Of a stretch of DNA of 64,000 nt, positions 11,207-19,603 are shown piece by piece. Under the pieces are notes generated by a model, which had not been told where the DNA came from, did not search any database, and saw only the letters and a list, made by a program, of their open reading frames with translations. The stretch covers positions 1-64,000 of the forward strand of contig CAKTBJ010000005.1 in the NCBI GenBank assembly GCA_934533075.1, written 5' to 3'. The position numbers were made by a program, and so were the translations under genes. Position 1 is the stretch's first letter. Every line of letters begins with the position of its first letter. This stretch comes from an uncultured Paracoccus sp. (GTDB lineage Bacteria > Pseudomonadota > Alphaproteobacteria > Rhodobacterales > Rhodobacteraceae).

Positions 11207-12595
11207 ATGCGCCTGTCCCCCCGTCGCCTTGCCGCGGCCCTTGCCCTGACCACCAGCCTGCTGTCGCCGGCGGCATGGGCGGAATCGCTGGCCGACGCGA
11301 TGGTGTCGGCCTATCGGCACTCGGCCCTGCTGGACCAGAACCGCGCCCTGCTGCGCGCCGCCGACGAGGATGTGGCCACGGCCGTCTCGGCGCTGCGGCC
11401 GGTCGTGCAATGGACGGCCGAGCACCGCTATTCCCAGGTCGAGCATGTGGACAGCACCCAGACCAGCCTCAGCCTTGTGGCGCAGCTGACGCTGTTCGAT
11501 TTCGGCCGCCGCCAGATCGGCATCGACGCCGCCAAGGAAACCGTCCTGGCCACCCGCGAGGGGCTGATCGGCATCGAGCAGGACGTGCTGCTGGGCGCCG
11601 TGCAGGCCTATCTGGCCGTGCGCAGCGCCGCGCAGCAGGTCGCGCTGCAACAGAACTCCGTCAACCTGCTGGTGCAGGAGGAGCAGGCCGCCCGCGACCG
11701 CTTCGACGTGGGCGAGATCACCGTGACCGACGTGTCGCTGGCCTCGGCGCGGCTGGCGGCGACGCGGGCGGGGCTGGCCGCCGCGCGCGGCAATTACGAG
11801 GTCGCGGTCGAGGCCTATCGCGCCGCCACCGGGCAGGCGCCGGGCGACCTGTCGGCGCCGCCGCCTTTGCCGACGCTGCCCGCCTCGCTGGAGGCCGCCC
11901 AGGCCACCGCCCAGGCCACGCATCCCTCGATTCGCCAGATGCAGCGGCAGGTGGCCGCGGCCGAGCTGGGCGTGGCCGCCGCCCAGGCCGAGCGCAACCC
12001 GACCCTTTCGGGCAGCGTCAGCGTCGGCACCACCCGCAGCCCCGACAGCCGCACCGGCGAAAGCGCATGGCGCGACAGTGCTTCGGTCGGGCTGAGCATG
12101 TCGCAGACCATCTATTCCGGCGGGCGGCTGTCCTCGGGCCTGCGCCGGGCGATGGCGACGCGCGACGCGGTGCGGGCGGGGCTTTTGCAAAGCTCGCGCA
12201 TGGTGGCGCAGCAGGTCGGCACCAGCTACGCGCGAATCGATGTGGCCCGCGCGCAGATCCGCGCCATCGAGCAACAGATCGAGGCCGCCCAGCAGGCCTA
12301 TGACGGCGTGCGCGAGGAGGCGACCCTGGGCGCGCGCACGACGCTGGATGTGCTTGATGCGGAACAGGATCTGCTGACGGCACGGGCGGACCGGATTTCG
12401 GCCGAGGCCGATCTGCAATTAGCACATTATCAACTTTTGGCCGCTATGGGTTTGCTGACGGTAGAACACCTGAAGCTGGGGATTCCGACCTATGACCCAT
12501 CGGCCTATTACAATGCGGTGCGCGACGCGCCCTATACCAGTTCGCAGGGCGAAAGCCTGGATCGCGTTCTGCGTGCCATCGGCAGGGGCGACTGA
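11207..12595 (+). CDS. tolC: TolC-family outer membrane channel
   Basis: Outer-membrane exit duct for type I secretion and tripartite efflux pumps. 462 residues; signal peptide 1-25 (cleavage after PAAWA), then two OEP repeats with long coiled-coil helices. Characteristic: 'SLADAMVSAYRHSALLDQNRA', 'LFDFGRRQIGIDAAKE', 'RFDVGEITVTDVSLASARLA', and in the second repeat 'LSMSQTIYSGGRLSSGLRRA', 'YDGVREEATLGARTTLDVLD', 'QDLLTARADRISAEADLQLA'. ATG 11207 follows CGGAGG and gives the signal peptide. No partner ABC transporter or adaptor is adjacent. Confidence 0.95.
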   Translation: MRLSPRRLAAALALTTSLLSPAAWAESLADAMVSAYRHSALLDQNRALLRAADEDVATAVSALRPVVQWTAEHRYSQVEHVDSTQTSLSLVAQLTLFDFGRRQIGIDAAKETVLATREGLIGIEQDVLLGAVQAYLAVRSAAQQVALQQNSVNLLVQEEQAARDRFDVGEITVTDVSLASARLAATRAGLAAARGNYEVAVEAYRAATGQAPGDLSAPPPLPTLPASLEAAQATAQATHPSIRQMQRQVAAAELGVAAAQAERNPTLSGSVSVGTTRSPDSRTGESAWRDSASVGLSMSQTIYSGGRLSSGLRRAMATRDAVRAGLLQSSRMVAQQVGTSYARIDVARAQIRAIEQQIEAAQQAYDGVREEATLGARTTLDVLDAEQDLLTARADRISAEADLQLAHYQLLAAMGLLTVEHLKLGIPTYDPSAYYNAVRDAPYTSSQGESLDRVLRAIGRGD

Positions 12596-12619
12596 CGCCC
12601 CGATCGAGGGGGGCGCGGC

Positions 12620-13588
12620 ATGAGCGAGCTGTCGCACCCCGATCCCGCCAAGGCCTCGGCGCAGGGCGCCGACGTGCTGGCCGCCATCCGCCGCCTGCTG
12701 GCGCAGGATTCGCGCGGGGAGGATGAGGCCGCCCGAAACGGTGCCCTGCGCCGCCGCCTGATCGGCACGCGCCGGCAAGGCGCCGGCCTTCGTCCCGAAG
12801 TGGCGGCGGATGCCGCGCCCGAAGCGGATGATGCCCTTTCGTGGACCCAGCCCGAGGTGCCGCCCTTGCGCCTCGCCGATGCGCAGCGGGTGGTGCCGCT
12901 GGCCGGGGGGGCGGCCGCCGATGCCGTGTGGCGGGCGGAGCGGGAGGCTGCGGATATGCTGGACGCCGCCGGTGCCGCGCCCTCGGATGGGGGGGCGAGG
13001 GTTGCGGACAGGCCGGCCGTCTTGCGGCGGGTTGGGCCGGAGGCAGCCGACATGCCCGGTCCGGCGGAAGCCGATGCCCTGCCGTCTTGGGGCAAGGCGG
13101 AGGCCGGAGGCATCGCTGCCGCATCCCGGCCTGTCGTGATCGACGGTGCGGATGGCGCGGCTGGTGCCGCCGGAACGGTGCCGCAGGCATCGGCGGCGGT
13201 GGCCGGAAAGCCGCCGGCCGATCCCGCCGATGCCTGGCCGCTTGCGGCCGAATATCCGCTCGACCGGGTGCGGGATTTGCTGACCTTTTCGGCCTGGGTG
13301 GCCGAGGATGAGGCGGCGGGCATCGCCCCGCCGGAAGCCGCCCCGCCCGCTGCCGGGATCGAGCCGGCCCCCGTCGCCGCACCTGCCGCGGAGGCCGGGC
13401 CTCACGACAGCCCCGCGCTGCGCGCCATGATTCGCGGCATCCTGCTGGAGGAGATCGCGGGCGAGGCGGGGCTGGCTCTCTCCGAGGCGATCCACGACCT
13501 GACCCGCCGCGCGGTGGCCGGCGCGCTGGCCGACATGGCCCGCGACATGGGCGCCCTGCACGCTTCGGACGGGGCGGACCTGCACTGA
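12620..13588 (+). CDS. Hypothetical Ala/Pro-rich protein with helical C-terminus
   Basis: A 322-residue protein encoded 24 bp after tolC. I do not recognise a firm family. It has a short N-terminal segment 'GADVLAAIRRLLAQDS', a long low-complexity Ala/Pro/Asp-rich middle (about residues 50-255), and a C-terminal amphipathic helix region 'ALRAMIRGILLEEIAGEAGL...LSEAIHDLTRRAVAGALADM' (about 270-312). N- and C-terminal conserved helices separated by a disordered linker resemble PopZ/DUF2497-type proteins, but that is only an architectural comparison. ATG follows GAGGGGGG. Confidence 0.7.
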   Translation: MSELSHPDPAKASAQGADVLAAIRRLLAQDSRGEDEAARNGALRRRLIGTRRQGAGLRPEVAADAAPEADDALSWTQPEVPPLRLADAQRVVPLAGGAAADAVWRAEREAADMLDAAGAAPSDGGARVADRPAVLRRVGPEAADMPGPAEADALPSWGKAEAGGIAAASRPVVIDGADGAAGAAGTVPQASAAVAGKPPADPADAWPLAAEYPLDRVRDLLTFSAWVAEDEAAGIAPPEAAPPAAGIEPAPVAAPAAEAGPHDSPALRAMIRGILLEEIAGEAGLALSEAIHDLTRRAVAGALADMARDMGALHASDGADLH

Positions 13589-13595
13589 ACCCCTG

Positions 13596-13620
13596 GCCGG
13601 GGCGGGAAAGCCGCCCCGGC
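13596..13620 (+). terminator. GC hairpin after the tolC operon
   Basis: GCCGGGGCGG and CCGCCCCGGC form a perfect 10-bp stem around GAAAG, 8 bp after the stop codon. There is no T tract, so termination would be inefficient or Rho-assisted. Confidence 0.4.
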
Positions 13621-14078
13621 GCCGGTGACGCCTGCCCGGCTCCGGGACCCGCCTGTCGGCGGAGACGGGCATGGTCCGGTGCCTTGCGGTCCCGGTCTGC
13701 CGCCTTGCGGTCCCGGTATGGCGGCGCCTGCCTGTCCCGTGCCGGCCCGGCGCCCGTCCGCCTGTGGGCTGGAACGGATTGCCGGCGGGTAGGGTGATCC
13801 GCACCGGCCGGCGGCTGACCATCCCGGCCGCCGGTGCCCGGCCCGGCGCGCAGGGGATCACCGCCCCCGGTGCCGGCAGCCCGACGCCGCGCCCGCCCTC
13901 GGCCGCCGAGGCCCTGCCGGCAAGGGCATCCGCGCAGCCTGCGGCCCTGTCGGCCCGGCAGGAGGCCGGAGGAACGCGGCCCGGCCTTCGGGACGAGGGA
14001 AGGCATGAGGAACCGGGGCTGTCGCACGGCCCGCCGGTCCCGGCCCAGGCAGGGGCGGTCGCCCGCCCGCCGGCGTGG
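13621..14078. other. Gene-free stretch carrying an inverted lipoprotein-gene fragment
   Basis: No credible gene on either strand; long open frames are due to high GC. It contains a direct 16-bp repeat, GCCTTGCGGTCCCGGT, at about 13681 and 13703, and the 153-bp inverted copy described separately (13768-13920). Confidence 0.6.
13768..13920 (+). repeat. Inverted 153-bp copy of part of the M23 lipoprotein gene
   Basis: Plus-strand copy of the minus-strand segment 14510-14662, inside the M23 lipoprotein gene just after its second LysM. By eye 148 of 153 positions match, without gaps. The copy starts at GCTGGAACGG and ends at GCCCTGCCGG, and identity stops sharply at both edges. It begins 180 bp downstream of the preceding CDS and is not itself a gene. 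Confidence 0.92.
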
Positions 14079-15626
14079 CTACAGGTAATCCGCCGGATCG
14101 ACGCTGTCGAAGCCCTGGCGGACCTCGAAATGCACCAGGCCGTTCGGGCGGGCCTTGCCGATGGCCTGGCCGGCGGTCACCGTGTCGCCCTTGGCCACGC
14201 TCAGCGCGTCGATGCCGGTGTAGACCGTCATCAACTCGCCCTGATGGCGGATGACCACGATGGGCATGCCGTTCGTATCGCGGGTCACGGCGGCGACGGT
14301 GCCGCCTGCGGCGGCCTTCACCGTGCTGCCGGGATCGGCCTGGATGTCGATGCCGTCATTGCTGCCCTTCCTGTAGGCGCGCGCGATCGGGCCGGTGGCC
14401 GGCATGGTGAAATGCCCGCGCGAGGAGGCCGAGGTGCGCGTGGCCCCTAGGTCGGGACCGGCCGGCGCCGCCGCCGCCTGCCGCGAGGCGGGGGGCGTGG
14501 TGGTCTCGTCCGGCAGGGCGTCGGCGGCCGAGGGCGGGCGCGGCGTCGGGCTGCCGGCACCGGGGGCGGTGATCCCCTGCGCGCCGGGCCGGGCACCGGC
14601 GGCCGGGATGGTCAGCCGCTGGCCGGTGCGGATCGCCATATCCGCCGGCAATCCGTTCCAGCTGGCTAGGTCGGCGACCGTCACCCCGTATCTGCGGGCG
14701 ATGGACCAGGCGGTTTCGCCGGCCTGCACCTGATGCTGGCGCGGGTCGGGACCGGCCGCCGCCGGGGCAGGGGCCGCCGCCGCACCCGCCGCCGCCGTGC
14801 CCGCCGCGCCGCCGCCCGGAATGTCATAGGGCCGCACGCCCTGCCCGGCGAAGGGATCGCGCACCTGCACCGAGCCGCCCGGCCCGCCCGGCAGCGTCAG
14901 CACCGCCCCCTGGCCGAGCTGGGCATTGGGATCGACCGCGTTGTGGCTGGCCAGCCGCCCGCCGTCGATGCCCAGCCGCTGGCCGATGGAACTGGCGGTC
15001 TCGCCCATCCGCGCCACCACGACCTGAAAGCTGGGGAAGCTGATCACCCCGCGCTGGTCGGGCGCCGGGCGCGGCGCCGCCGCCGGCGCGGCCTGCCCGC
15101 CGCCGGCACCGGGCCAGGCGATGCCGGTCCCCTGCGCGCAGCCGCCCAGGGCAGCCACCGCCGCGCCCACGATCAGCAGCGCCCGCAGCCGGCCAGGGCC
15201 GCGCTGTGCTGTCGCCCGCCCGCTGCCGGCCTTCGACGCGCCGCCGCCCAGGGCGGCGCCCGCCTGCAAGACCGCCCGCAACCCACCAGAATCACGGCAA
15301 GCCCCGCCGATGCCACGCCCGCCATCGCCCGGCACGACCAGAGCCGCCCCCGCATGTAGGAATGCCCGCAACCGCTCCATCCGGCCCGGCGGCGCCACCT
15401 GCGCCGCATCGCCCGGCGCGACCCCGGCGCCGCCGAAAACCGGCTGCCGGGCCGCATCACGGCAAGCCCCGCCGATGCCGTGCCCGCCATCGCGCTGCAC
15501 GACCGAAGTCCCCCCCGCACGCAGGAATACCCGCGACCGGCCCGTCCCGCATGGCTGCGCCGCCGTCGCCCCGTCGCCGCCGGAAGCCCGCCGGGCCGCC
15601 ATCCCGATGCCTGCCGAATTCGTCAT
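14079..15626 (-). CDS. NlpD-like LysM/M23 lipoprotein, start uncertain
   Basis: Envelope protein that probably regulates murein amidases. After a lipobox ALGGC (Cys163 of this frame) come a LysM-like domain ('VVVARMGETASSIGQRLGI'), a second LysM ('QVQAGETAWSIARRYGVTV'), a Pro/Ala linker, and a C-terminal LytM/M23 domain (about 400-515). The first zinc motif is degenerate ('SNDGIDIQ' for HxxxD), while 'LVHFEVR' keeps one His, so it is likely catalytically dead like NlpD/EnvC. The start is a puzzle: the ATG at 15626 has AGGA upstream but puts 162 residues before the lipobox, and that leader is made of degenerate signal-peptide-like repeats. ATG 15380 and CTG/TTG codons nearer the lipobox are alternatives. 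pcm and surE lie upstream on the same strand. Confidence 0.75.
   Translation of the reverse strand: MTNSAGIGMAARRASGGDGATAAQPCGTGRSRVFLRAGGTSVVQRDGGHGIGGACRDAARQPVFGGAGVAPGDAAQVAPPGRMERLRAFLHAGAALVVPGDGGRGIGGACRDSGGLRAVLQAGAALGGGASKAGSGRATAQRGPGRLRALLIVGAAVAALGGCAQGTGIAWPGAGGGQAAPAAAPRPAPDQRGVISFPSFQVVVARMGETASSIGQRLGIDGGRLASHNAVDPNAQLGQGAVLTLPGGPGGSVQVRDPFAGQGVRPYDIPGGGAAGTAAAGAAAAPAPAAAGPDPRQHQVQAGETAWSIARRYGVTVADLASWNGLPADMAIRTGQRLTIPAAGARPGAQGITAPGAGSPTPRPPSAADALPDETTTPPASRQAAAAPAGPDLGATRTSASSRGHFTMPATGPIARAYRKGSNDGIDIQADPGSTVKAAAGGTVAAVTRDTNGMPIVVIRHQGELMTVYTGIDALSVAKGDTVTAGQAIGKARPNGLVHFEVRQGFDSVDPADYL
14510..14662 (-). repeat. Source copy of the 153-bp inverted repeat
   Basis: Part of the M23 lipoprotein gene coding for the end of the second LysM and the start of the Pro/Ala linker. 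It pairs with 13768-13920; 589 bp separate the two arms. Confidence 0.92.
15289..15552. repeat. Degenerate ~165-bp tandem repeat in the lipoprotein leader
   Basis: The segment beginning ATCACGGCAAGCCCCGCCGA recurs at 15291 and 15456 (165-bp spacing), with similarity over about 95 bp. A shorter third relative, around CCCGCCTGCAAGACCGCCCG, lies at about 15260. On the minus strand the units translate as variants of a hydrophobic leader ending GIGGAC, reminiscent of the true lipobox region. Confidence 0.75.
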
Positions 15627-15708
15627 CGCCCGTCCTCGCCTCGATCCTCGGGATGGCCGGTCGCTGCCGCCATCCTCACGCCGCGATCACCCGCGCGGCT
15701 TGCGGGTC

Positions 15709-16371
15709 CTATGCCTGGCCCAGCCCCTCGACCAGGGGCACGAAGCGCACCTGGCGCAACTCGTCATAGTCGAAGCCGCGCTCGGTGCGGGTGACCTTGA
15801 TCAGCGTTTGCACCGCATCCGACTGGCCCACCGGCACCACCATGATACCCCCCGGCTTCAACTGCGCCAAGAGCGGGCCGGGCGGGTCCTCGGCCGCGGC
15901 GGTCACGAGGATGCGATCGAAGGGCGCCTGCTCGGGCAGGCCATAGGACCCGTCCGCCAGCCGCGCGGTGATATTGGTCAGGCCCAGTTCGGCGAAGATC
16001 GCCTCGGCCTCGGCCATCAGCCGGCGATGGCGCTCGACCGTATAGACGCGCCGGGCCAGCAGCGACAGCACCGCCGCCTGATAGCCCGAGCCGGTGCCCA
16101 CCTCCAGCACGGTGTCGCGCGGGCCGACCGCCAGCGCCTGCGTCATCAGCCCCACCACCGAGGGCTGGCTGATCGTCTGGCCGCAGGGGATGGGCAGGGG
16201 GGTGTCTTCGTAGGCGCGTTCCTGGAAATGGCCGCGCACGAAGCGGCCGCGGTCGATGCGCTCCATCGCCGACAGCACGCGCGGATCGGTCACGCCGCGC
16301 GCCCGCAGCGCAAGGACGAAGCGCATGGCGCGCTCGGCCGGGTCGGTGGCGTCGTCGTCGTCCCCGTTCAT
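15709..16371 (-). CDS. pcm: Protein-L-isoaspartate O-methyltransferase
   Basis: Repairs isoaspartyl residues in aged proteins using SAM. 220 residues from ATG 16371. Family motifs: '[29 protein letters not shown]' region (substrate loop with IxxGQTIS), SAM motif I '[16 protein letters not shown]', '[10 protein letters not shown]', and '[14 protein letters not shown]'. A GTG at 16377 overlaps the surE stop codon by three bases and is an alternative start adding two residues. The surE-pcm order with tight spacing is the classical arrangement in proteobacteria. Confidence 0.95.
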   Translation of the reverse strand: MNGDDDDATDPAERAMRFVLALRARGVTDPRVLSAMERIDRGRFVRGHFQERAYEDTPLPIPCGQTISQPSVVGLMTQALAVGPRDTVLEVGTGSGYQAAVLSLLARRVYTVERHRRLMAEAEAIFAELGLTNITARLADGSYGLPEQAPFDRILVTAAAEDPPGPLLAQLKPGGIMVVPVGQSDAVQTLIKVTRTERGFDYDELRQVRFVPLVEGLGQA

Positions 16372-16373
16372 CC

Positions 16374-17168
16374 TCACCCCCAGTCGAGTGCGCGCGCCAG
16401 CCCGGACAGCGAGGCGTGACAGGTGAAATCCGCCCGCAGCGGCGTGACGGAGACATAACCCTCATGCAGCGCCTCCACGTCGCAGCCCGGCGTGGAGGGA
16501 CCGTTCTGCGCCCCGCCGCGCACCCACAGGAAGCGCCGGCCGGAGGGCGAGATCTGCGCCTCGCTGCGCATGCGGGCATCATGGCGCCGGCCCTGGGGCG
16601 CGACGCGCAGCCCCTTGACCGCTGCTGCCGGGCAGGGCGGGAAATTCACGTTGTAGAACAGCCGGTAATCGTCGCCGTTCTGCCAGTCGCCATGCGTCAG
16701 CAGCGACCGGATCACCGCCGGGCCGTGGACGATGGCCGGCTCGAACGGGTCGGCCTGGTCGGCGGCGAAGGGACCCCAGTATTGCGACAGGGCGATGGCC
16801 GGCACGCCTTGCAGGGCGGCCTCCATCGCGGCGCCGATGGTGCCGGAATAGGGCACGTTCTCGCCGGCATTGTTGCCCCGGTTGACGCCCGACAGCACCA
16901 GATCGGGCGGCGCCTCGGCCAGCACGTCCGACAGCGCCGCCATCACGCAGTCGGCCGGGCTGCCCTCGGCCGCGTAACGGCGGGGCGCCAGCTCGGCGAT
17001 CATCGTGGGATGGGTGTAGGAGATCATATGCGCCACCCCCGACTGCTCGAAGGCGGGGGCGACAACCCAGACCTCGCCATCCGGGCCGGCGACCTCGCGG
17101 GCGATGGCCTCCATCGCCGCGAGGCCGGGCGCGTTGATGCCGTCGTCATTGGTCAGGAGGATGCGCAT
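16374..17168 (-). CDS. surE: 5'-nucleotidase/exopolyphosphatase SurE
   Basis: Metal-dependent nucleoside monophosphate phosphatase linked to stress survival. 264 residues. Active-site motifs: N-terminal '[15 protein letters not shown]' (metal-binding DD), '[14 protein letters not shown]', '[11 protein letters not shown]', and '[20 protein letters not shown]' (phosphate/metal-binding SGxNxGxN). Immediately upstream of pcm and divergent from the TauE/SafE gene. Confidence 0.96.
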   Translation of the reverse strand: MRILLTNDDGINAPGLAAMEAIAREVAGPDGEVWVVAPAFEQSGVAHMISYTHPTMIAELAPRRYAAEGSPADCVMAALSDVLAEAPPDLVLSGVNRGNNAGENVPYSGTIGAAMEAALQGVPAIALSQYWGPFAADQADPFEPAIVHGPAVIRSLLTHGDWQNGDDYRLFYNVNFPPCPAAAVKGLRVAPQGRRHDARMRSEAQISPSGRRFLWVRGGAQNGPSTPGCDVEALHEGYVSVTPLRADFTCHASLSGLARALDWG

Positions 17169-17239
17169 GTCGTCAGGCCCGCGTGCTGTTGTCGCCTTCC
17201 TGATTAGCGGCGCGGGGCGGGGCGGGCAACCTCGGGTTG

Positions 17240-17316
17240 GGACCTGAGGGGCGGGAAGGGCGCGCGCCGTCGCGGGGTTGTTCTCTGCGTTGCCGAAATG
17301 CCCGCCCCTCAGGTCC
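17240..17316. repeat. 16-bp inverted repeat in the surE/tauE divergent region
   Basis: GGACCTGAGGGGCGGG at 17240-17255 and its exact complement CCCGCCCCTCAGGTCC at 17301-17316, 45 bp apart, within the 282-bp divergent region (17169-17450). Could be a regulator site pair or a hairpin in a 5' leader. No other feature is seen in this gap. Confidence 0.7.
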
Positions 17317-17450
17317 GGCGCGCGGGCATGCCGTCGCGGCAGGCGGGATTTGACGTGCCGGGACGGGGACGGCAGAGTGATCGCAGGTCGCGATCCACCG
17401 CCGCAGGGGTGCGAATCGCGGGCCGGACCAGCTAGCGGGGAGGCGCGCCG

Positions 17451-18359
17451 GTGCAAATCTATCTGCCGATCGCCGATGTGGGCGTCAGCGCGCTGCTTCT
17501 GATCGGCATCGGCGGCTTCGTCGGGCTGATGAGCGGGCTGTTCGGCGTCGGCGGGGGCTTTCTGCTGACGCCGCTGCTGTTCTTCATCGGCATCCCGCCC
17601 GCCATCGCCGTGGCCACCGGCGCCAATCAGGTCGTGGCCTCCTCGGTCAGCGGCGTGCTGGCGCATCTGAAGCGCAAGACGGTCGATTTCCGAATGGGCT
17701 GGGTGCTGCTGGCGGGGGGGCTTGTCGGCTCGTCGCTGGGGGTGGCGATCTTCGCCCTGCTGACCCGGATCGGGCAGATCGACCTGGTGGTGCAGCTTTG
17801 CTATGTCGGCCTGCTGGGCGTGATCGGCGCCATGATGCTGCAAGAGAGCCTGCGCGCGCTGAGCGCCTCGCGCAATGCCCTGCCGCCCAAGCGCAAGCAA
17901 CACCACTGGGTCCACCGCCTGCCGCTGAAGATGAAGTTCCGCGCCTCGGGCCTTTACATCAGCGCCATCCCGCCGCTGCTGGTGGGGGTGCTGGTGGGCG
18001 TCATGGGCGCGATCATGGGCGTGGGCGGCGGCTTCATCATGGTGCCGGCGATGATCTACATCCTCGGCATGCCGACCAAGGTGGTCATCGGCACCTCGCT
18101 GTTCCAGATCACCTTCGTCGCCGCCTATACCACGCTGATGCATGCGGTGAACTCCAACACCGTGGACATCATGCTGGCGGTGCTGCTGATCGTGGGCGGC
18201 GTGGTCGGCGCCCAGATCGGCACGCAACTGGGCGCCCGGCTGCGGGCCGAGCAGCTGCGCTTCCTGCTGGCGCTGATGGTGCTGGCGGTGGCGGCGCGGC
18301 TGGCCGTGGACCTGGTGCTGCGGCCGGAGGATCTGTTCTCGCTGGGCGTCGGGCGATGA
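17451..18359 (+). CDS. TauE/SafE-family sulfite/sulfonate exporter
   Basis: Inner-membrane protein of 302 residues with about eight predicted membrane segments. It has the two inverted-repeat glycine motifs typical of TauE/SafE: '[17 protein letters not shown]' near residue 25 and '[17 protein letters not shown]' near 190. A positively charged cytoplasmic loop at 140-160 separates the halves. The family exports sulfite, sulfoacetate or related anions, and the substrate here is inferred only from family. GTG start at 17451 follows GGGGAGG. Its stop overlaps the ATG of the next gene, so the two form a coupled operon. Confidence 0.9.
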   Translation: MQIYLPIADVGVSALLLIGIGGFVGLMSGLFGVGGGFLLTPLLFFIGIPPAIAVATGANQVVASSVSGVLAHLKRKTVDFRMGWVLLAGGLVGSSLGVAIFALLTRIGQIDLVVQLCYVGLLGVIGAMMLQESLRALSASRNALPPKRKQHHWVHRLPLKMKFRASGLYISAIPPLLVGVLVGVMGAIMGVGGGFIMVPAMIYILGMPTKVVIGTSLFQITFVAAYTTLMHAVNSNTVDIMLAVLLIVGGVVGAQIGTQLGARLRAEQLRFLLALMVLAVAARLAVDLVLRPEDLFSLGVGR

Positions 18360-19330
18360 GGCCGGGCCGCGCCCTCGGCCGGCTGGTGCTGGCGGCGCTG
18401 CTGGCCGCGCCCGCCGCTACCGCGCAGGAAGGGACCGTCACCGTCGAGGAGGCGCCCGCCGAATCCGTCAGCGTGAACGCCTCCGAGGATGCACCCGCCA
18501 CGCCCGAGCCGGCGCATCACGGCGGCGAGCCGCTGCCCTCGGCGGTGTCGCAATATCCCAACTATCCGCAGACCGGCCTGGCGCGCCCGCCGGGCGAGAC
18601 CCCCGAGGCGGTCGTCAAGACCGAGCGGCTGGTCGCCGGCCTGTCCACCGATGCGGTGGGCATCACGGCGGCCTTCGACGGTTCGGACATCCTGATCTAT
18701 GGCGCGGTGGCGCGCGAGGCGCCTTTGCCGCCCGGCCCGCCCTTGCAGATCATCGTGACCGTCGAAGGCCCGTCCGAGAACCTGACCATCCGCAAGAAGA
18801 ACCGGGTGCTGGGCATCTGGGTGAACACGCAATCGGTCTCGGTGGGCGCGGCACCCGGCTTCTATGCGGTCTCGACCTCGGCCCCGCTGGACGAGATCCT
18901 GCTGCCTTCCGAGGATACGCGCTTTCGCATCTCGGTGCCGCTGGCGATGCGGGCGCTGGGCGAGGCGCAGGGGGTCGATGACGTGACCCCCTTCACCGAG
19001 GCGCTGATCCGCCTGAAATCCCGCGATGCCCGCTATCGGCTGGACGAGGGCAATGTCCATGTGGTCGAGCAGACGCTGTTTCGCGCCGATGTGGCGCTGC
19101 CGGCGCAACTGGTCGAGGGCGACTATCGCGCGCGCGTGTTCCTGCTGCGCGAGGGGCGGGTGCTGGACGTGCAGCGCGCCGCCATCGCGGTGCAGAAGGT
19201 GGGGCTGGAACGGTGGCTGTATCGGCTCGCGCTGGACAAGCCGTTCCAGTATGGCATTCTGTCGCTGGTTCTGGCGGTGGCGGCGGGCTGGGGGGCCTCG
19301 GCGGCCTTTGCGTTCATCCGCAGGAAATAG
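18356..19330 (+). CDS. TIGR02186-family transmembrane protein
   Basis: A 324-residue protein with an N-terminal signal segment (1-23), an extracytoplasmic region, and a single C-terminal membrane helix '[23 protein letters not shown]' followed by RRK. The core matches the TIGR02186 family of alphaproteobacterial proteins, with '[28 protein letters not shown]', '[15 protein letters not shown]', and 'EALIRLK'. These are regularly encoded next to TauE/SafE exporters, which suggests a periplasmic partner. No enzyme motif is visible. The start codon overlaps the preceding stop (ATGA). Confidence 0.85.
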   Translation: MRPGRALGRLVLAALLAAPAATAQEGTVTVEEAPAESVSVNASEDAPATPEPAHHGGEPLPSAVSQYPNYPQTGLARPPGETPEAVVKTERLVAGLSTDAVGITAAFDGSDILIYGAVAREAPLPPGPPLQIIVTVEGPSENLTIRKKNRVLGIWVNTQSVSVGAAPGFYAVSTSAPLDEILLPSEDTRFRISVPLAMRALGEAQGVDDVTPFTEALIRLKSRDARYRLDEGNVHVVEQTLFRADVALPAQLVEGDYRARVFLLREGRVLDVQRAAIAVQKVGLERWLYRLALDKPFQYGILSLVLAVAAGWGASAAFAFIRRK

Positions 19331-19550
19331 CCGCAAGCATCGGTTATGGAATGGAAATCCGGCGGAATAATGCCGATTGCGCCGGTGGCCTGATGACAGC
19401 CATTCGTTGAAAGTGGCTGTAAGGGATTATTGAGGAAAGAAAAAGGCGGCGCGCCACCTGCCGGACCCGTTCCGCCACGCCGTGCCGGTGGCGGTGGGTG
19501 GACCTGCCCTTCCTCTCGGGAAGTGGCCGCAAGCGACTGTTATCGAATGG
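19331..19550. repeat. Three degenerate ~35-bp repeats
   Basis: Similar 35-mers begin near 19330 (GCCGCAAGCATCGGTTATGG), 19411 (GTGGCTGTAAGGGATTATTG) and 19523 (GTGGCCGCAAGCGACTGTTA), each followed by GAATGGAAA- or GAGGAAAG-like sequence. This gap is lower in GC than its surroundings. The minus-strand consensus is near ATAACAGTCGCTTGCGGCCA. Confidence 0.6.
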
Positions 19551-19580
19551 AAAACGGGCCGCGCATCGCGCCGCCCGTTT
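19551..19580. terminator. Bidirectional terminator between convergent genes
   Basis: AAACGGGC (19552-19559) pairs with GCCCGTTT (19573-19580), with inner CGCG pairing. A and T runs flank both sides, so it can serve the TIGR02186 gene (+) and the aminotransferase (-). Confidence 0.7.
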
Positions 19581-19603
19581 GCGCCTTTTCGCCCGTCCGG
19601 CCC

